This document shows positions 1-8,659 of a stretch of DNA of 52,694 nt, one piece after another. Positions within the stretch are counted from its first letter, which is position 1; each line of letters opens with the position of its first letter. Made by a program: the position numbers and the translations under genes. The notes under the pieces were generated by a model, which worked only from the letters and a program-made list of their open reading frames with translations, was not told the DNA's origin and ran no database searches. Source of the stretch: Polaromonas sp. (GTDB lineage Bacteria > Pseudomonadota > Gammaproteobacteria > Burkholderiales > Burkholderiaceae_C); assembly GCF_030680935.1 (NCBI RefSeq), contig NZ_JAUXUP010000056.1, forward strand, positions 1 to 52,694. The letters run 5' to 3'.

Positions 1-1
1 C

Positions 2-730
2 TGCCCCAGGCAGTGCGCCGACTGCCGCTTGCGCCGCACCGAGGCGTTCAAGACCGTCAGCGACGCGGAGTTGGCCTTCATCGAGAGTTTTCGCAGCGGC
101 GCTGCGCTGGCCACAGCAGGCACTTCGATCATTTCCGAGCAGAACCCCAATGGCAAACTGTTCACGCTGTATTCGGGCTGGGCTTTTCGCTACAAGACCC
201 TCAGCGATGGCCGGCGCCAGATCCTCAATTTTTTGCTGCCTGGTGACTTCATCGGTTTGCAGCAGGAGTTTGCCGACGGCCCCAGCCACGGCGTGGAAGC
301 GCTGACCGATACCACCCTGTGCGTTTTTCCGCGCGACCGCCTGTGGGACCTGTTTCGCCAGTTCCCCAGCCTGGGTTATGACGTGACCTGGCTGTCGGCG
401 CGCGAGGAAGGCATGGTGGACGACAACCTGCTGAGCACCGGCAGACGCAACGCGACAGAGCGGGTGGCCATGCTGCTGATGCACCTGTACCGTCGCGTGC
501 AGCGCCTGGGGCTGGTTGAAGAAGGCTCGATCGCGTTTCCGATCAATCAGCAGCACATTGCTGACGCGCTCGGCCTGTCGCTGGTGCACACCAACAAAAC
601 TCTGCGAGCCCTGCACAAGCTCGGTTTGCATGAGCTCAGGGACGGGCGCCTGCGCTTGCTCAACCCCAAAGCCCTCCAGCGTATTGCCGACTATTACGAG
701 CTGCCTGTGCGCCAGGTACCTTTGTTGTAG
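2..730 (+). CDS. Crp/Fnr-family transcriptional regulator (5' end outside window)
   Basis: The frame is open from the first bases, so the true start lies upstream; 242 residues are visible. The first residues hold a cysteine cluster (CPRQCADC), like the N-terminal cysteines of Fnr-type oxygen sensors, though the spacing differs from E. coli Fnr. A cyclic-nucleotide-binding-like beta-roll follows (residues about 30-130, with FLLPGDFIGL), then a dimer helix, and a C-terminal winged helix-turn-helix (QQHIADALGLSLVHTNKTL) at about 180-200. The family binds DNA as a dimer and responds to oxygen, redox state or small ligands. Whether the cysteines carry an iron-sulphur cluster cannot be told from the sequence. 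The target genes are unknown. Confidence 0.85.
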   Translation, partial: CPRQCADCRLRRTEAFKTVSDAELAFIESFRSGAALATAGTSIISEQNPNGKLFTLYSGWAFRYKTLSDGRRQILNFLLPGDFIGLQQEFADGPSHGVEALTDTTLCVFPRDRLWDLFRQFPSLGYDVTWLSAREEGMVDDNLLSTGRRNATERVAMLLMHLYRRVQRLGLVEEGSIAFPINQQHIADALGLSLVHTNKTLRALHKLGLHELRDGRLRLLNPKALQRIADYYELPVRQVPLL

Positions 731-1094
731 TCCGGCGCCGACAGCGGCCACCCACCTGGGCCGACAGCGCCCGGGCAAACGGCTTTTTACGCTGACTCCT
801 TATTCCTTTTTCTGCACCATACCGGCGCAGGCAAACAGGTTTTTGGAGTTTTTATGAACAACAAAATCGTTTTCAGGCCGCCTGGCCTGCAGCAACAGCC
901 ACACCGCCCGGTGAACCAGCAGCAACAGCAAAGCAGTGGATCGGGCGAGTTTCAGCCGCGGCACAAAGGGTGGACTGGTCAGCCGACCCCTGGCGCGCCA
1001 GGCTCTGCCGATGCCAGGCGAGGCGCTGTTGCGCCAACTTGATGGCGCCACTCACCGCAAGCCCCCACTCCATCACACTTTCAAAAGGACAACC
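731..1094. other. 364-base stretch without a well-supported gene
   Basis: This lies between the Crp/Fnr gene and a small conserved gene. It holds one short open frame (854-1042, 62 codons) preceded by a fair ribosome site (GGAG at 846-849). Its product is glutamine- and proline-rich and resembles nothing I know, so I treat it as probably not coding. The GGAG before 854 could equally belong to a leader. AAAAGGAC at 1083-1090 is the ribosome site of the gene at 1095. No tRNA or clear terminator was seen. Confidence 0.4.
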
Positions 1095-1319
1095 ATGAAC
1101 AAGCAGACACCCAACAGCACCACGCCAAAGCCGCAGCAAATCGGCGAAGGCAGTTATGAAGGTACGCGCGACTATCAAAAGGGTGTGGACACCTACCTGA
1201 AGGATGCCAACCTGGCTGCCGATGCACCAGCTGCGCGCCCGGCTGACGCCGCCGAAGCCGCCGAGCTGAAAGCAGCCGAACGCGAAGGCCTGTCGCATTC
1301 CAAGGCCAAAGGCCAATAG
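1095..1319 (+). CDS. small conserved protein of unknown function
   Basis: A 74-residue hydrophilic protein without signal peptide or membrane segment. I chose the ATG at 1095 because AAAAGGAC lies just upstream. The N-terminal half has the pattern IGEGSYEGTRDYQKGVDTYL; the C-terminal half is rich in alanine, glutamate and lysine (AEAAELKAAEREGLSHSKAKG) and probably helical. Short proteins of this pattern recur in Burkholderiales, where I know no function for them. It is a single gene that ends in a small hairpin which may be its terminator. Confidence 0.65.
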   Translation: MNKQTPNSTTPKPQQIGEGSYEGTRDYQKGVDTYLKDANLAADAPAARPADAAEAAELKAAEREGLSHSKAKGQ

Positions 1320-1326
1320 GCCTTTT
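1308..1326 (+). terminator. possible rho-independent terminator
   Basis: AAAGGCC, loop AATA, then GGCCTTTT overlaps the stop codon of the small gene. The stem is 7 bp and the T-tract only four bases, so this is a weak call. Confidence 0.4.
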
Positions 1327-1343
1327 GCTTCGTGCGGCAGGGT

Positions 1344-2270
1344 TCAGCGCTGCGCGGTCAACAGCCTGAAATCCTGCGCATAGGCGGTCAGGGTTTCAAC
1401 CGCCTTGGCCCGTTGCGCGGCAGTGGTGCTGTTGTGAAGCGCGGCAAAGGTGGCGCAGCTGTCGCGCGTCAGGCGCTCCTGGTAAGCGCGGTAGGCAGCA
1501 TTGGGTGAGTTCATTGCCCGCTGCAAATACGCTTGCACGACCGGCCTGGCTTGTTCGGCGGTGGATTGCCCGGCGACCAGGGGGCTCAGGCTTTGCAGGG
1601 CGTCGCGCTGGCGCCGCTGAAACTCACCCAAAGAAATGTTCGCATCAAACGCCGACTGGGCCAGCCGCGACTTGAGCACCGCCAGCTGCGGCTCGTCGAG
1701 TGAGCCGTACAACATTTCTGCCCGGCTCACGGCCTTCTTGAGGCGCTTTTCCATCAGAACGGCCGGCGTGCCTTCGATGAACTCGCTGCGATATTCGGCA
1801 TTGAGTTTGGAAAACTTCTTTTGCATTGCGTTCAGTTGCTCGGGCACCAGCGTGGCGGCCAAACTGCCCGCCGCAGGCAATGCGCGGTCGGATATGGCTT
1901 GCAGCTTGTTGCGCACTTCGTCAAAGACCGCACAGGCCTGTGCCTCGGTTACTTCCCCGGGCAACCACGTCTGCCAGCGCTGCAAAGCCTCGACATACCC
2001 GGGCAACTGGGTTTGCCGGTGCCATTGGTGAACTTTGGCCAGTTCTTCACGCACGCGGGGCTTTTGCGTGTCGTTGAAGTCAAAGTAGCCATCAAGCTGC
2101 CAGAAAGACAGCTCAATCGCCTGGTTATAGGCAATTTTGACGGCGCTGCAGGCCTGCAGGCCAGCCACCAGCAGCAGCACGGCCAGCACACCGATAATCG
2201 GCTTGCGGCGCTGCCCTGCCGCCCCGGCCCAGTGGCTGTCCCGATTTGCAAAACGTACAGGAAACTTCAT
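1344..2270 (-). CDS. DUF6279-type lipoprotein
   Basis: 308 residues starting MKFPVRFANRD. A basic stretch (GQRRK) is followed by a hydrophobic segment and a lipobox LQAC at about residues 38-41, so this is a predicted lipoprotein. The rest is alpha-helical and charged, with conserved-looking SFWQLDGYFDFNDTQK near the start of the mature part, which is typical of the DUF6279 lipoprotein family. The function is unknown. The start codon overlaps the glmU start by two bases on the opposite strand, so each promoter must lie inside the other gene, or one start is wrong; no later methionine precedes the lipobox. Confidence 0.75.
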   Translation of the reverse strand: MKFPVRFANRDSHWAGAAGQRRKPIIGVLAVLLLVAGLQACSAVKIAYNQAIELSFWQLDGYFDFNDTQKPRVREELAKVHQWHRQTQLPGYVEALQRWQTWLPGEVTEAQACAVFDEVRNKLQAISDRALPAAGSLAATLVPEQLNAMQKKFSKLNAEYRSEFIEGTPAVLMEKRLKKAVSRAEMLYGSLDEPQLAVLKSRLAQSAFDANISLGEFQRRQRDALQSLSPLVAGQSTAEQARPVVQAYLQRAMNSPNAAYRAYQERLTRDSCATFAALHNSTTAAQRAKAVETLTAYAQDFRLLTAQR

Positions 2271-3696
2271 GGCGATTCCAGTCTCAGTTGATGTTGTCAT
2301 CATGGCCGCAGGCAAAGGCACGCGGATGAAAAGCACGTTGCCCAAAGTGTTACACCGATTGGGCGGTCGTGCACTGCTGGGACATGTCATCGACTGCGCA
2401 GCGCGGCTATCGGCGCGCCAGGTGGTGGTGATCACCGGCCACGGCGCTATCGAAGTAGAAGCAGCTTGCGCAGGCGCTGATTGGGCTACAGGCAGTTCTG
2501 ACCTTCAGTCGCGGATAAAGTTCGCGCGGCAGGAACCGCAGCTCGGCACCGGGCATGCGGTGCAGCAGGCGGTTCCGCTGCTGGCCGACGACGGTGTGAC
2601 GCTGATTCTCAACGGCGACGTGCCGCTGATTCAGGCACAAACCCTGCGCAAACTGCTGGATGTGTGCGCCGGGGACAAGCTGGCGCTGCTGACCCTGACC
2701 ATCGCTGACGCCAGTGGTTATGGCCGGGTGCTGCGCGCGGAAGATGGCGCGGTGCTGGGCATTGTCGAGCACAAGGATGCGACCCCCGCACAGCGCGAGA
2801 TCCGCGAGTTTTATACCGGTGTGATGGCGGTGCCCAACAAGCTGCTCAAAACCTGGTTGGCCCGGCTGACCAACCAAAACAGCCAGAAGGAGTACTACCT
2901 GACCGATGTGGTCGCCATGGCAGTGGCAGACGGTCGGCAAGTTGTGGCCAGCCACCCCGACAACGAGCCCGAAGTGTCCGGCGTGAACGACCCGCTGCAA
3001 CTGGCTGCGCTGGAACGTGTGTACCAGTCGCGCCAGGCGATTGCGCTGATGACACAGGGCGTGCGGCTGGCCGACCCGGCCCGGCTGGATGTGCGCGGCA
3101 GCTTGACCTGCGGGCAGGATGTCGAAATTGACGTGAACTGTGTGTTTGAAGGCGCAGTCACGCTGGGCGACGGCGTGCGCATAGGCGCCAACTGCTGCAT
3201 CGCCAACGCCGTGATAGCGGCAGGCGCCGTGATCCACCCTTTCACCCACATCGACGGCGAAAAGCCCGGCGTGCAGGTTGGCGAAGGCGCGCTGGTCGGC
3301 CCGTTTGCCCGGTTGCGGCCCGGCGCGCAACTGGGCGCAGACGTGCACATCGGCAATTTTGTTGAAGTCAAAAACTCCACCCTGGCCAGAGGCGCCAAGG
3401 CCAACCACCTGGCCTACCTGGGGGATACCACCGTGGGTGAGCGGGTGAACTACGGCGCCGGCAGCATCACCGCCAATTACGACGGCGCCAACAAGCACCG
3501 CACTGTGATCGAAGCCGATGTGCACATCGGCAGCAACTGCGTGCTGGTGGCCCCGGTGACGATAGGCGCGGGCGGCACAGTGGGCGGCGGGTCCACCATC
3601 ACCAAGGACACACCGGCAGGCGCATTGAGTGTGGCGCGTGGCAAGCAGGTTAGTTTGACTAATTGGACGCGGCCGTCTAAAAAGACGGCATCCTGA
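2269..3696 (+). CDS. glmU: bifunctional GlmU: N-acetylglucosamine-1-phosphate uridyltransferase / glucosamine-1-phosphate acetyltransferase
   Basis: 475 residues, the usual GlmU length. The N-terminal pyrophosphorylase domain carries the nucleotide-binding signature VIMAAGKGTRMKS (residues about 10-22), GTGHAVQQAV, and NGDVPLI. The C-terminal left-handed beta-helix holds hexapeptide repeats (VHIGNFVEVKNS, GAGSITANYDG) and the acetyltransferase histidine region NHLAYLGD (His at about 380). The enzyme acetylates glucosamine-1-phosphate and then makes UDP-GlcNAc for peptidoglycan and lipopolysaccharide. The glucosamine-6-phosphate synthase gene (glmS) lies 1.3 kb downstream, so two steps of one pathway are clustered. 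Start at 2269 fits the family N-terminus. Confidence 0.97.
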   Translation: MAIPVSVDVVIMAAGKGTRMKSTLPKVLHRLGGRALLGHVIDCAARLSARQVVVITGHGAIEVEAACAGADWATGSSDLQSRIKFARQEPQLGTGHAVQQAVPLLADDGVTLILNGDVPLIQAQTLRKLLDVCAGDKLALLTLTIADASGYGRVLRAEDGAVLGIVEHKDATPAQREIREFYTGVMAVPNKLLKTWLARLTNQNSQKEYYLTDVVAMAVADGRQVVASHPDNEPEVSGVNDPLQLAALERVYQSRQAIALMTQGVRLADPARLDVRGSLTCGQDVEIDVNCVFEGAVTLGDGVRIGANCCIANAVIAAGAVIHPFTHIDGEKPGVQVGEGALVGPFARLRPGAQLGADVHIGNFVEVKNSTLARGAKANHLAYLGDTTVGERVNYGAGSITANYDGANKHRTVIEADVHIGSNCVLVAPVTIGAGGTVGGGSTITKDTPAGALSVARGKQVSLTNWTRPSKKTAS

Positions 3697-3749
3697 GCCA
3701 GCTTGACTCTGGAGTCAGCTTATTTCGAAACAACAACACTGGGAAAAAC

Positions 3750-4217
3750 ATGAGAAAAATTTGCGCAGCGGTGGGCTTCATCCTGGTCTTGAGCGGGTGC
3801 GCGCCCGCAAAACTTGTCCCCCTGTCCAGGCTTCAGGAAACCAACCAGTCCACCCTCCTGGTCTACCGCGAGTCGGCATTCAACTCCGGTGGCATTGACG
3901 CCGTCTTCGGATCGGGCCAGCAAGACTGGGTGGCGCTCGGTACCAAGAGCTATGCGGTGCTGCAGATCGCGCCAGATTCGCATGAATTTTTCGTGCGATC
4001 GACGCAGGCGGACCAACCCTTCCTGTTCAAGGCAACGGTGGCTCAGGCAGAGACCAAGTGCTTGCGCGTATTCCCAAATCCGGGCAACTTTGCGAAGGCC
4101 TTGTTGTTGCCGATCAGCTATATGGCCGGCAACACCTTCATGCTCGAAGAGGCCGTGTGTCCCAGCGCTGCAATTTTGGCGGAATTCGGCAAAAAGACTG
4201 TCACTTACGCTAAGTGA
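3750..4217 (+). CDS. small predicted lipoprotein, unknown function
   Basis: 155 residues with a short positive N-terminus, hydrophobic core and lipobox LSGC (cysteine at about residue 17), so exported and probably lipid-anchored. The mature part is a beta-rich domain reminiscent of DUF2846-like small lipoproteins (STLLVYRES near its start, then a segment ending KATVAQAETKCLRVFP). I cannot name a function. It sits alone between glmU and the lrp-type gene. Confidence 0.7.
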   Translation: MRKICAAVGFILVLSGCAPAKLVPLSRLQETNQSTLLVYRESAFNSGGIDAVFGSGQQDWVALGTKSYAVLQIAPDSHEFFVRSTQADQPFLFKATVAQAETKCLRVFPNPGNFAKALLLPISYMAGNTFMLEEAVCPSAAILAEFGKKTVTYAK

Positions 4218-4244
4218 GTCGACGCGGGGCTTGTGCCAGAAAAC

Positions 4245-4367
4245 CTACTTAACCCGATTCACCAAAAACACCCCAAAAATCGCCAACCCCTCACCCGCCA
4301 GCAAACTGCCGCTCAAGGGTTCCCCCAGAATCGGCAGGTGGCCGATGGCCCTGCGCAGACTGTAGAT
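4245..4367 (-). pseudogene. C-terminal remnant of an EamA/DMT-type permease
   Basis: On the minus strand an open frame of about 40 codons ends at 4245. It reads GHLPILGEPLSGSLLAGEG and then IFGVFLVNRVK-stop, the pattern of the last helix of EamA drug/metabolite transporters (GEPL motif followed by a final membrane helix). Nothing of the rest of such a gene is present; the frame runs straight into a dispersed repeat at 4369. Lrp-type genes are often next to EamA exporters, so this may be the tail of a former lrp-eamA pair. Confidence 0.5.
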
Positions 4368-4368
4368 C

Positions 4369-4420
4369 GCTATCAATTTGGGAGCTACATACCTTTGTCT
4401 TTATTAGGCTAACAGCACTT
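4369..4420 (+). repeat. dispersed repeat, copy A
   Basis: Arms GCTAT, seven bases, GGAGC, then TACATACCT and a weak TTAGGCT / AACAGC segment. It lies between the 3' end of the Lrp-type gene and the EamA remnant. The last codons and stop of the Lrp-type gene (VLLA-stop) are read from its antisense strand. See the finding on this repeat family. Confidence 0.65.
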
Positions 4421-4883
4421 TCGGCTCAAACTTTACGCGCTTGGTGCTGAAAAACGCCTTCACATTGCGCACATTGGCGTCGCTGGTAAACAAGCGCTGC
4501 GCCAGCGCCAGGTAGCCCGGCATGGTGGCCACATGCACCACCAGCACGAAGTCCGGCCCCGGCGAGACGCGGTAACACTGCTGCACCGCGTTGTCCTGCG
4601 CCACACGGGTTTCGAAAGCTTGCTGCCATTCAGCGCCCTGCTGGTCCAGCGTGATCTCCACCAGCGCTGTCAGGCCGTGGCCCAGCGTACTTGCCAGTTT
4701 GTCGGGGTTGAGGATGGCAATTTCGCGCTCGATCAACCCGGCGTCGCGCAGCCGCTTGACCCGCCGCAGGCAGGTGGGCGGCGAAATAAACACGCGCGCT
4801 GCCAGCGCCTGGTTGCTCAGCGAGGCATCGTCCTGCAATGCTTCAAGCAGCTTGATGTCGATTTCGTCGATGTCAGAAATCAT
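4404..4883 (-). CDS. Lrp/AsnC-family transcriptional regulator
   Basis: 159 residues, normal length. The N-terminal winged helix-turn-helix (LLEALQDDASLSNQALAARV then SPPTCLRRVKRLRDAGLI) is followed by the RAM/AsnC ligand-binding domain (VEITLDQQ... and CYRVSPGPDFVLVVHV at about 100-120). The family senses amino acids and often controls itself and a neighbouring transporter or catabolic gene. A 17-base perfect palindrome at 4909-4925 upstream of the start is the likely operator. The C-terminal codons and stop are supplied by dispersed repeat copy A, so the native tail may have been replaced. Confidence 0.9.
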   Translation of the reverse strand: MISDIDEIDIKLLEALQDDASLSNQALAARVFISPPTCLRRVKRLRDAGLIEREIAILNPDKLASTLGHGLTALVEITLDQQGAEWQQAFETRVAQDNAVQQCYRVSPGPDFVLVVHVATMPGYLALAQRLFTSDANVRNVKAFFSTKRVKFEPKVLLA

Positions 4884-4908
4884 TATTCATTCCAATATCT
4901 GAACTGTT

Positions 4909-4925
4909 TTGGAATAATATTCCAA
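4909..4925. promoter_or_regulatory. palindrome, likely operator of the Lrp-type regulator
   Basis: TTGGAATAATATTCCAA is a perfect palindrome around a central base. It lies 26 bases before the Lrp-type start and 106 before glmS, in an AT-rich stretch. A related half (TCATTCCAAT) sits closer to the regulator start. Autoregulation is the simplest reading; control of glmS is possible. Confidence 0.6.
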
Positions 4926-5030
4926 ATGTAAGAAACAATGAAATTAATCAACAATTTCCTGCCAAAAAAGTAGATTCAAGAAAATATCTTAGGCCTAATA
5001 TCCGCTCATTGTTTTACTTTGGAGTGGCTT

Positions 5031-6878
5031 ATGTGCGGCATTGTGGCGTCGGTTTCAACTCGAAATATTGTTCCCATCCTGGTGCAGGGCCTGCAGCGGC
5101 TGGAATACCGGGGTTATGACTCCTGCGGCGTGGCGGTGTACGACCAGGGGCTCAAGCGGGCGCGCAGCACCTCGCGCGTGGCCGAGCTGATCGAGCAGGT
5201 CCAGGCCGATCACATTGAAAGCGGCACCGGCATTGCCCACACCCGCTGGGCCACCCACGGCGCCCCAGCGGTACACAACGCGCACCCGCACTTCAGCCAC
5301 GGCAGTGGCGACGCCGCGCACAAACCCGGCAAGGTGGCACTGGTGCACAACGGCATCATTGAAAACTACGAAGAACTGCGTGCCGGGTTACAGGCCAAGG
5401 GTTATGTGTTCACCAGCCAGACCGACACCGAGGTGATCGTGCACCTGATGGACAGCCTGTACGACGGCGACCTGTTCGAAGCGCTGAAGGCGACAACTGC
5501 CCGTCTGCACGGGGCCTACGCGATTGCGGCCTTCTGCAAGGACGAGCCGCACCGTGTGGTGGGCGCCCGATCGGGCTCGCCACTGATTCTGGGCGTGGGC
5601 CAGGACGGCAGCGAAACCTTTCTGGCCAGCGACGCCATGGCCCTGGCCGGCGTGACCGACCAGATCCTCTACCTGGAGGAAGGCGATCTGGTTGATATCC
5701 AGCTGGGCAAATACTGGATTGTTGACCGCAGCCACAAGGCAGTTCAGCGTGAGGTCAAGACCGTGCATGCGCACAGCGGCGCGGCCGAGCTGGGCCCCTA
5801 CCGCCACTACATGCAAAAAGAAATTTTTGAGCAGCCACGCGCCATCGCCGACACGCTCGAAGGTGTGGACGGCATTGTTCCGGAATTGTTTGGCGACGGC
5901 GCTTACCGGGTCTTCAAGGACATCGACTCGGTGCTGATCCTGGCCTGCGGCACCAGCTATTACAGCGGGTGCGCGGCCAAGTACTGGCTGGAGTCGATTG
6001 CCGGCATACCCACACAGGTCGAGGTGGCCAGCGAGTACCGCTACCGCATCTCGGTACCCAACCCCAAAACATTGGTGGTCACCATCACCCAAAGTGGCGA
6101 AACCGCCGACACATTGGCCGCCCTGCGCCACGCCCAAAGCCTGGGCATGACACAAACGCTGACCATCTGCAACGTGGCCACATCGGCGATGGTGCGCGAA
6201 TGCAAACTTGCCTACATCACACGCGCGGGTGTCGAGATCGGCGTGGCGTCCACCAAAGCCTTCACCGCCCAGCTGGCTGGCCTGTTTTTGCTGACGCTGG
6301 CACTGGCCCAAAACAAGGGGCGGCTCAGCGACAAAGAAGAAGCAGTGCACCTCAAGGCCATGCGCCACTTGCCAGCTGCGCTGCAAGCCGTACTGGCGCT
6401 GGAGCCACAAGTCATCAGCTGGGCCGAAGACTTTGCAAAGATGGAAAACGCGCTGTTTCTGGGGCGCGGCCTGCATTACCCGATTGCGCTGGAAGGTGCA
6501 CTCAAACTCAAAGAGATCAGCTACATCCACGCCGAGGCCTACCCGGCTGGAGAGCTCAAACATGGCCCGCTGGCCCTTGTTACCAGCGCCATGCCAGTGG
6601 TCACCGTGGCACCCAACGATGCGCTGCTGGAAAAGCTCAAGAGCAATATGCAGGAAGTACGCGCACGCGGCGGCATGCTGTACGTGCTGGCCGACGCAGA
6701 CAGCAAAATTGAAAGCGGCGAAGGCATTCACGTCATCCGCATGCCAGAGCACTACGGCGCGTTAAGCCCCTTGTTGCATGTGGTGCCGCTTCAGTTGCTG
6801 GCCTATCACACGGCGCTTGCTCGCGGCACCGATGTGGACAAGCCTCGAAACCTCGCAAAGTCAGTCACTGTAGAGTGA
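5031..6878 (+). CDS. glmS: glutamine-fructose-6-phosphate aminotransferase (isomerizing)
   Basis: 615 residues. The start MCGIVA places the catalytic cysteine at position 2, which becomes the N-terminal nucleophile after methionine removal, so the ATG at 5031 is required. The glutaminase domain (about 1-240) shows [17 protein letters not shown] and [11 protein letters not shown]. Two SIS sugar-isomerase domains follow, with ACGTSYYSG and TQSGETADT, and the family C-terminus [15 protein letters not shown]. It makes glucosamine-6-phosphate, the first committed step to UDP-GlcNAc, and works with GlmU encoded upstream. No glmS ribozyme is evident. Confidence 0.97.
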   Translation: MCGIVASVSTRNIVPILVQGLQRLEYRGYDSCGVAVYDQGLKRARSTSRVAELIEQVQADHIESGTGIAHTRWATHGAPAVHNAHPHFSHGSGDAAHKPGKVALVHNGIIENYEELRAGLQAKGYVFTSQTDTEVIVHLMDSLYDGDLFEALKATTARLHGAYAIAAFCKDEPHRVVGARSGSPLILGVGQDGSETFLASDAMALAGVTDQILYLEEGDLVDIQLGKYWIVDRSHKAVQREVKTVHAHSGAAELGPYRHYMQKEIFEQPRAIADTLEGVDGIVPELFGDGAYRVFKDIDSVLILACGTSYYSGCAAKYWLESIAGIPTQVEVASEYRYRISVPNPKTLVVTITQSGETADTLAALRHAQSLGMTQTLTICNVATSAMVRECKLAYITRAGVEIGVASTKAFTAQLAGLFLLTLALAQNKGRLSDKEEAVHLKAMRHLPAALQAVLALEPQVISWAEDFAKMENALFLGRGLHYPIALEGALKLKEISYIHAEAYPAGELKHGPLALVTSAMPVVTVAPNDALLEKLKSNMQEVRARGGMLYVLADADSKIESGEGIHVIRMPEHYGALSPLLHVVPLQLLAYHTALARGTDVDKPRNLAKSVTVE

Positions 6879-6898
6879 TTGACTTGTGCAGCGGCATG

Positions 6899-6950
6899 CT
6901 GTCGGTCTGAAAAATTCAATGTGGCGGTGAGAAAAATTGACCCGTCACTC
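6899..6950. mobile_element. possible IS end remnant
   Basis: Two related blocks, TGAAAAATTCAAT (6908) and TGAGAAAAATTGACCC (6928), resemble the short repeated blocks in the ends of IS21-type elements. No transposase gene accompanies them. Low confidence; it matters only because an IS3-type remnant lies on the other side of hipBA. Confidence 0.25.
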
Positions 6951-7097
6951 AAGGTTGTTAATGCTACTTTGCTGAAAGTCCCCTTTGACGTATCCCACTG
7001 GCACGTTTGACGGAGAAGAAGGCGGCACGGGCAAAGGCGGCGCACAAGGCTTGAAGCGTTGAAACTGAATTGGGTATTGTGGTGTACTGCCTACAAA

Positions 7098-7147
7098 ATG
7101 TATCGTTTATGAATCATTTTTTTATAAATGTATTACTATCGATACAT
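7098..7147. promoter_or_regulatory. hipBA promoter/operator region
   Basis: ATGTATCG (7098-7105) and its inverted copy CGATACAT (7140-7147) flank a very AT-rich core containing TTTATAAATG. The second arm overlaps the ATG of the antitoxin gene at 7146. This is the expected place for HipB autoregulatory binding. The regulator may read different sub-sites, so the exact operator is inferred. Confidence 0.55.
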
Positions 7148-7394
7148 GGAAAAGTCTTTTCACCTTCAAAAACTGGGGCAAGCCTTCAAAGCCATGCGCA
7201 CTAACCGGGGCCTGACCCAAGAGAAATTGGCGAGCTTGGCGGGTGTGACGCGCCTGAAGGTGATCGAGATGGAAGCCGGGCGCAGTTCGGTGTCGATGGA
7301 GAGCTACGCACGGTTGGCCGGCGCACTGGGTGCGGAACTAACCCTGTCACCCCGCACCCGGCCTACGCTGGATGAACTGAAAGACTTCCAATGA
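7146..7394 (+). CDS. hipB: HipB-like antitoxin, XRE-family DNA-binding protein
   Basis: 82 residues. A Cro/C1-type helix-turn-helix fills most of the protein (LGQAFKAMRTNRGLTQEKLA, then GVTRLKVIEMEAGRSSVSMESYARLAGAL). I chose the ATG at 7146 over an in-frame one at 7128 because 7128 lies inside the AT-rich operator. It should neutralise the HipA kinase and repress the operon. Its stop overlaps the next start by four bases (ATGA), as is usual for translationally coupled hipBA pairs. Confidence 0.85.
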   Translation: MEKSFHLQKLGQAFKAMRTNRGLTQEKLASLAGVTRLKVIEMEAGRSSVSMESYARLAGALGAELTLSPRTRPTLDELKDFQ

Positions 7395-8605
7395 ACGCTG
7401 CCACGCACCTGCGCGTCAGCACGCCCCAGGGCGAGGCGGGTGAGTTGACGCAGGAGCAGGGGCAGTTTTTGTTTGGCTACGGCCCAGCTACTGCAGGCTC
7501 GGCGGTCAGCCTGACCATGCCGGTACGCAAGGCGCAATATGCGCATGCCACCTTGCACCCCATCTTCCAAATGAACTTGCCGGAGGGGTTTTTACTGGAG
7601 GAGCTGCAAAACCGCCTGGCCAAAATCGTCAACCTGGAGCCGATGTTGCTGCTGGCCCTATCTGGCGGGCAAGCACCCATCGGCCGCGTGGCCGTGCAAT
7701 CAGATTTTGTGAACCCTTTGGCGAGTGCGCCGGGCAACGGCGAGCACTTAAGTGAAATACTGGCGTGGGACGGCACAGAAAGTTTGTTTGCCGAACTGGT
7801 CAACAAGTACATCTACCGCACCGGCATTTCGGGCGTGCAGCCCAAGGTGTTGGTGCCGCTGGTGGTGGCACCCGATGCAATGGAGCCCGCGTCTTCCAAG
7901 GCCACAGTACGCACACACGACCTGATTGTTAAAAGTGGTCGCCAGGAATATCCAGGGCTGGCAGCGAACGAGTTTCTCTGCATGAGTATCGCCAAAGAGT
8001 CAGGCTTGGCAGTGCCGGAGTTCTATTTGTCAGACAACAAAGAGCTGTTTGTCATGCAGCGGTTTGACAGAACGCCGGATGGCGCCCCTATTGGGTTTGA
8101 AGACATGGCAGTGCTGGCCGGGATTTCATCGCGTGAGAAATACAAAACGAGTTATACCCATGTGGCCAAGCTCGTTGAAGCGTTTTCCTCTGGCCCCCAT
8201 GTCATACCGTCCTTGCAGGCGCTCTTCGATATGGTGGCGCTGTCTTGCGTGGTGGGCAATGGCGATGCGCATCTGAAAAACTTTGGCCTGCTCTATACCG
8301 ACCCGACCACCAACGACTGCCGCCTGGCGCCAGCCTTTGACATGGTCAACACCACGGCCTACATTCCTGAGGATGTACTGGCCCTGGATTTGTGCGGGCA
8401 GAAGTCATTTTTTTCGGCCCGCCAAGGCTTGTTGGATTTTGCCAAGGTATGCCAGGTGGCCGATCCCGGTGACAGAATGCAGCGGCTGATATTGACCACC
8501 GAGATGGTGATCCGGCGTGAAGCCGAAGTGGCAGAGTCCATCCCGCATGTGGTGGCAGCTATCCAGCATTGCACTGACATGTTCAAAGAAACCTTTTTTG
8601 ATTAA
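7391..8605 (+). CDS. hipA: HipA-family serine/threonine kinase toxin
   Basis: 404 residues, near full length. An N-terminal couple_hipA domain (LHPIFQMNLPEGFLLEEL at about 56-73) precedes the HipA kinase core. Visible kinase features are GISGVQPK (nucleotide loop), HDLIVKSG (lysine), YPGLAANEFLCMSIAKESGL, the catalytic NGDAHLKNFGLLY and the metal-binding APAFDMVNT. HipA toxins phosphorylate aminoacyl-tRNA synthetases (GltX in E. coli) and slow growth. The target here is unknown. All core motifs are intact, so the kinase is predicted active. The module lies between remnants of mobile elements, which suggests acquisition. Confidence 0.92.
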   Translation: MNAATHLRVSTPQGEAGELTQEQGQFLFGYGPATAGSAVSLTMPVRKAQYAHATLHPIFQMNLPEGFLLEELQNRLAKIVNLEPMLLLALSGGQAPIGRVAVQSDFVNPLASAPGNGEHLSEILAWDGTESLFAELVNKYIYRTGISGVQPKVLVPLVVAPDAMEPASSKATVRTHDLIVKSGRQEYPGLAANEFLCMSIAKESGLAVPEFYLSDNKELFVMQRFDRTPDGAPIGFEDMAVLAGISSREKYKTSYTHVAKLVEAFSSGPHVIPSLQALFDMVALSCVVGNGDAHLKNFGLLYTDPTTNDCRLAPAFDMVNTTAYIPEDVLALDLCGQKSFFSARQGLLDFAKVCQVADPGDRMQRLILTTEMVIRREAEVAESIPHVVAAIQHCTDMFKETFFD

Positions 8606-8659
8606 CGGGATGGCGTTCACCACCTCGCCAGTGATCATTTCAAACGCGCCTGAACCCAC

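Noticed and set aside
854..1042. Possible 62-codon gene with a GGAG site
   Set aside because: Low-complexity Gln/Pro/Gly product, no recognisable relative, and it ends just before the better-supported gene at 1095. Kept only as a remark in the gap entry.
2407..3525. Long minus-strand open frame (372 codons) opposite glmU
   Set aside because: It is a mirror of high-GC coding sequence on the other strand; composition (His/Val/Gly-rich) and the overlap with glmU show it is not a gene.
3697..3735. Terminator after glmU (GACTC TG GAGTC)
   Set aside because: The stem is only 5 bp and no T-tract follows.
4884..5030. glmS ribozyme or other leader before glmS
   Set aside because: The leader is short and AT-rich and lacks the ribozyme core; this ribozyme is known from Gram-positive bacteria.
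5388..6752. Long minus-strand open frame (454 codons) opposite glmS
   Set aside because: Shadow of glmS; no motif, no ribosome site.
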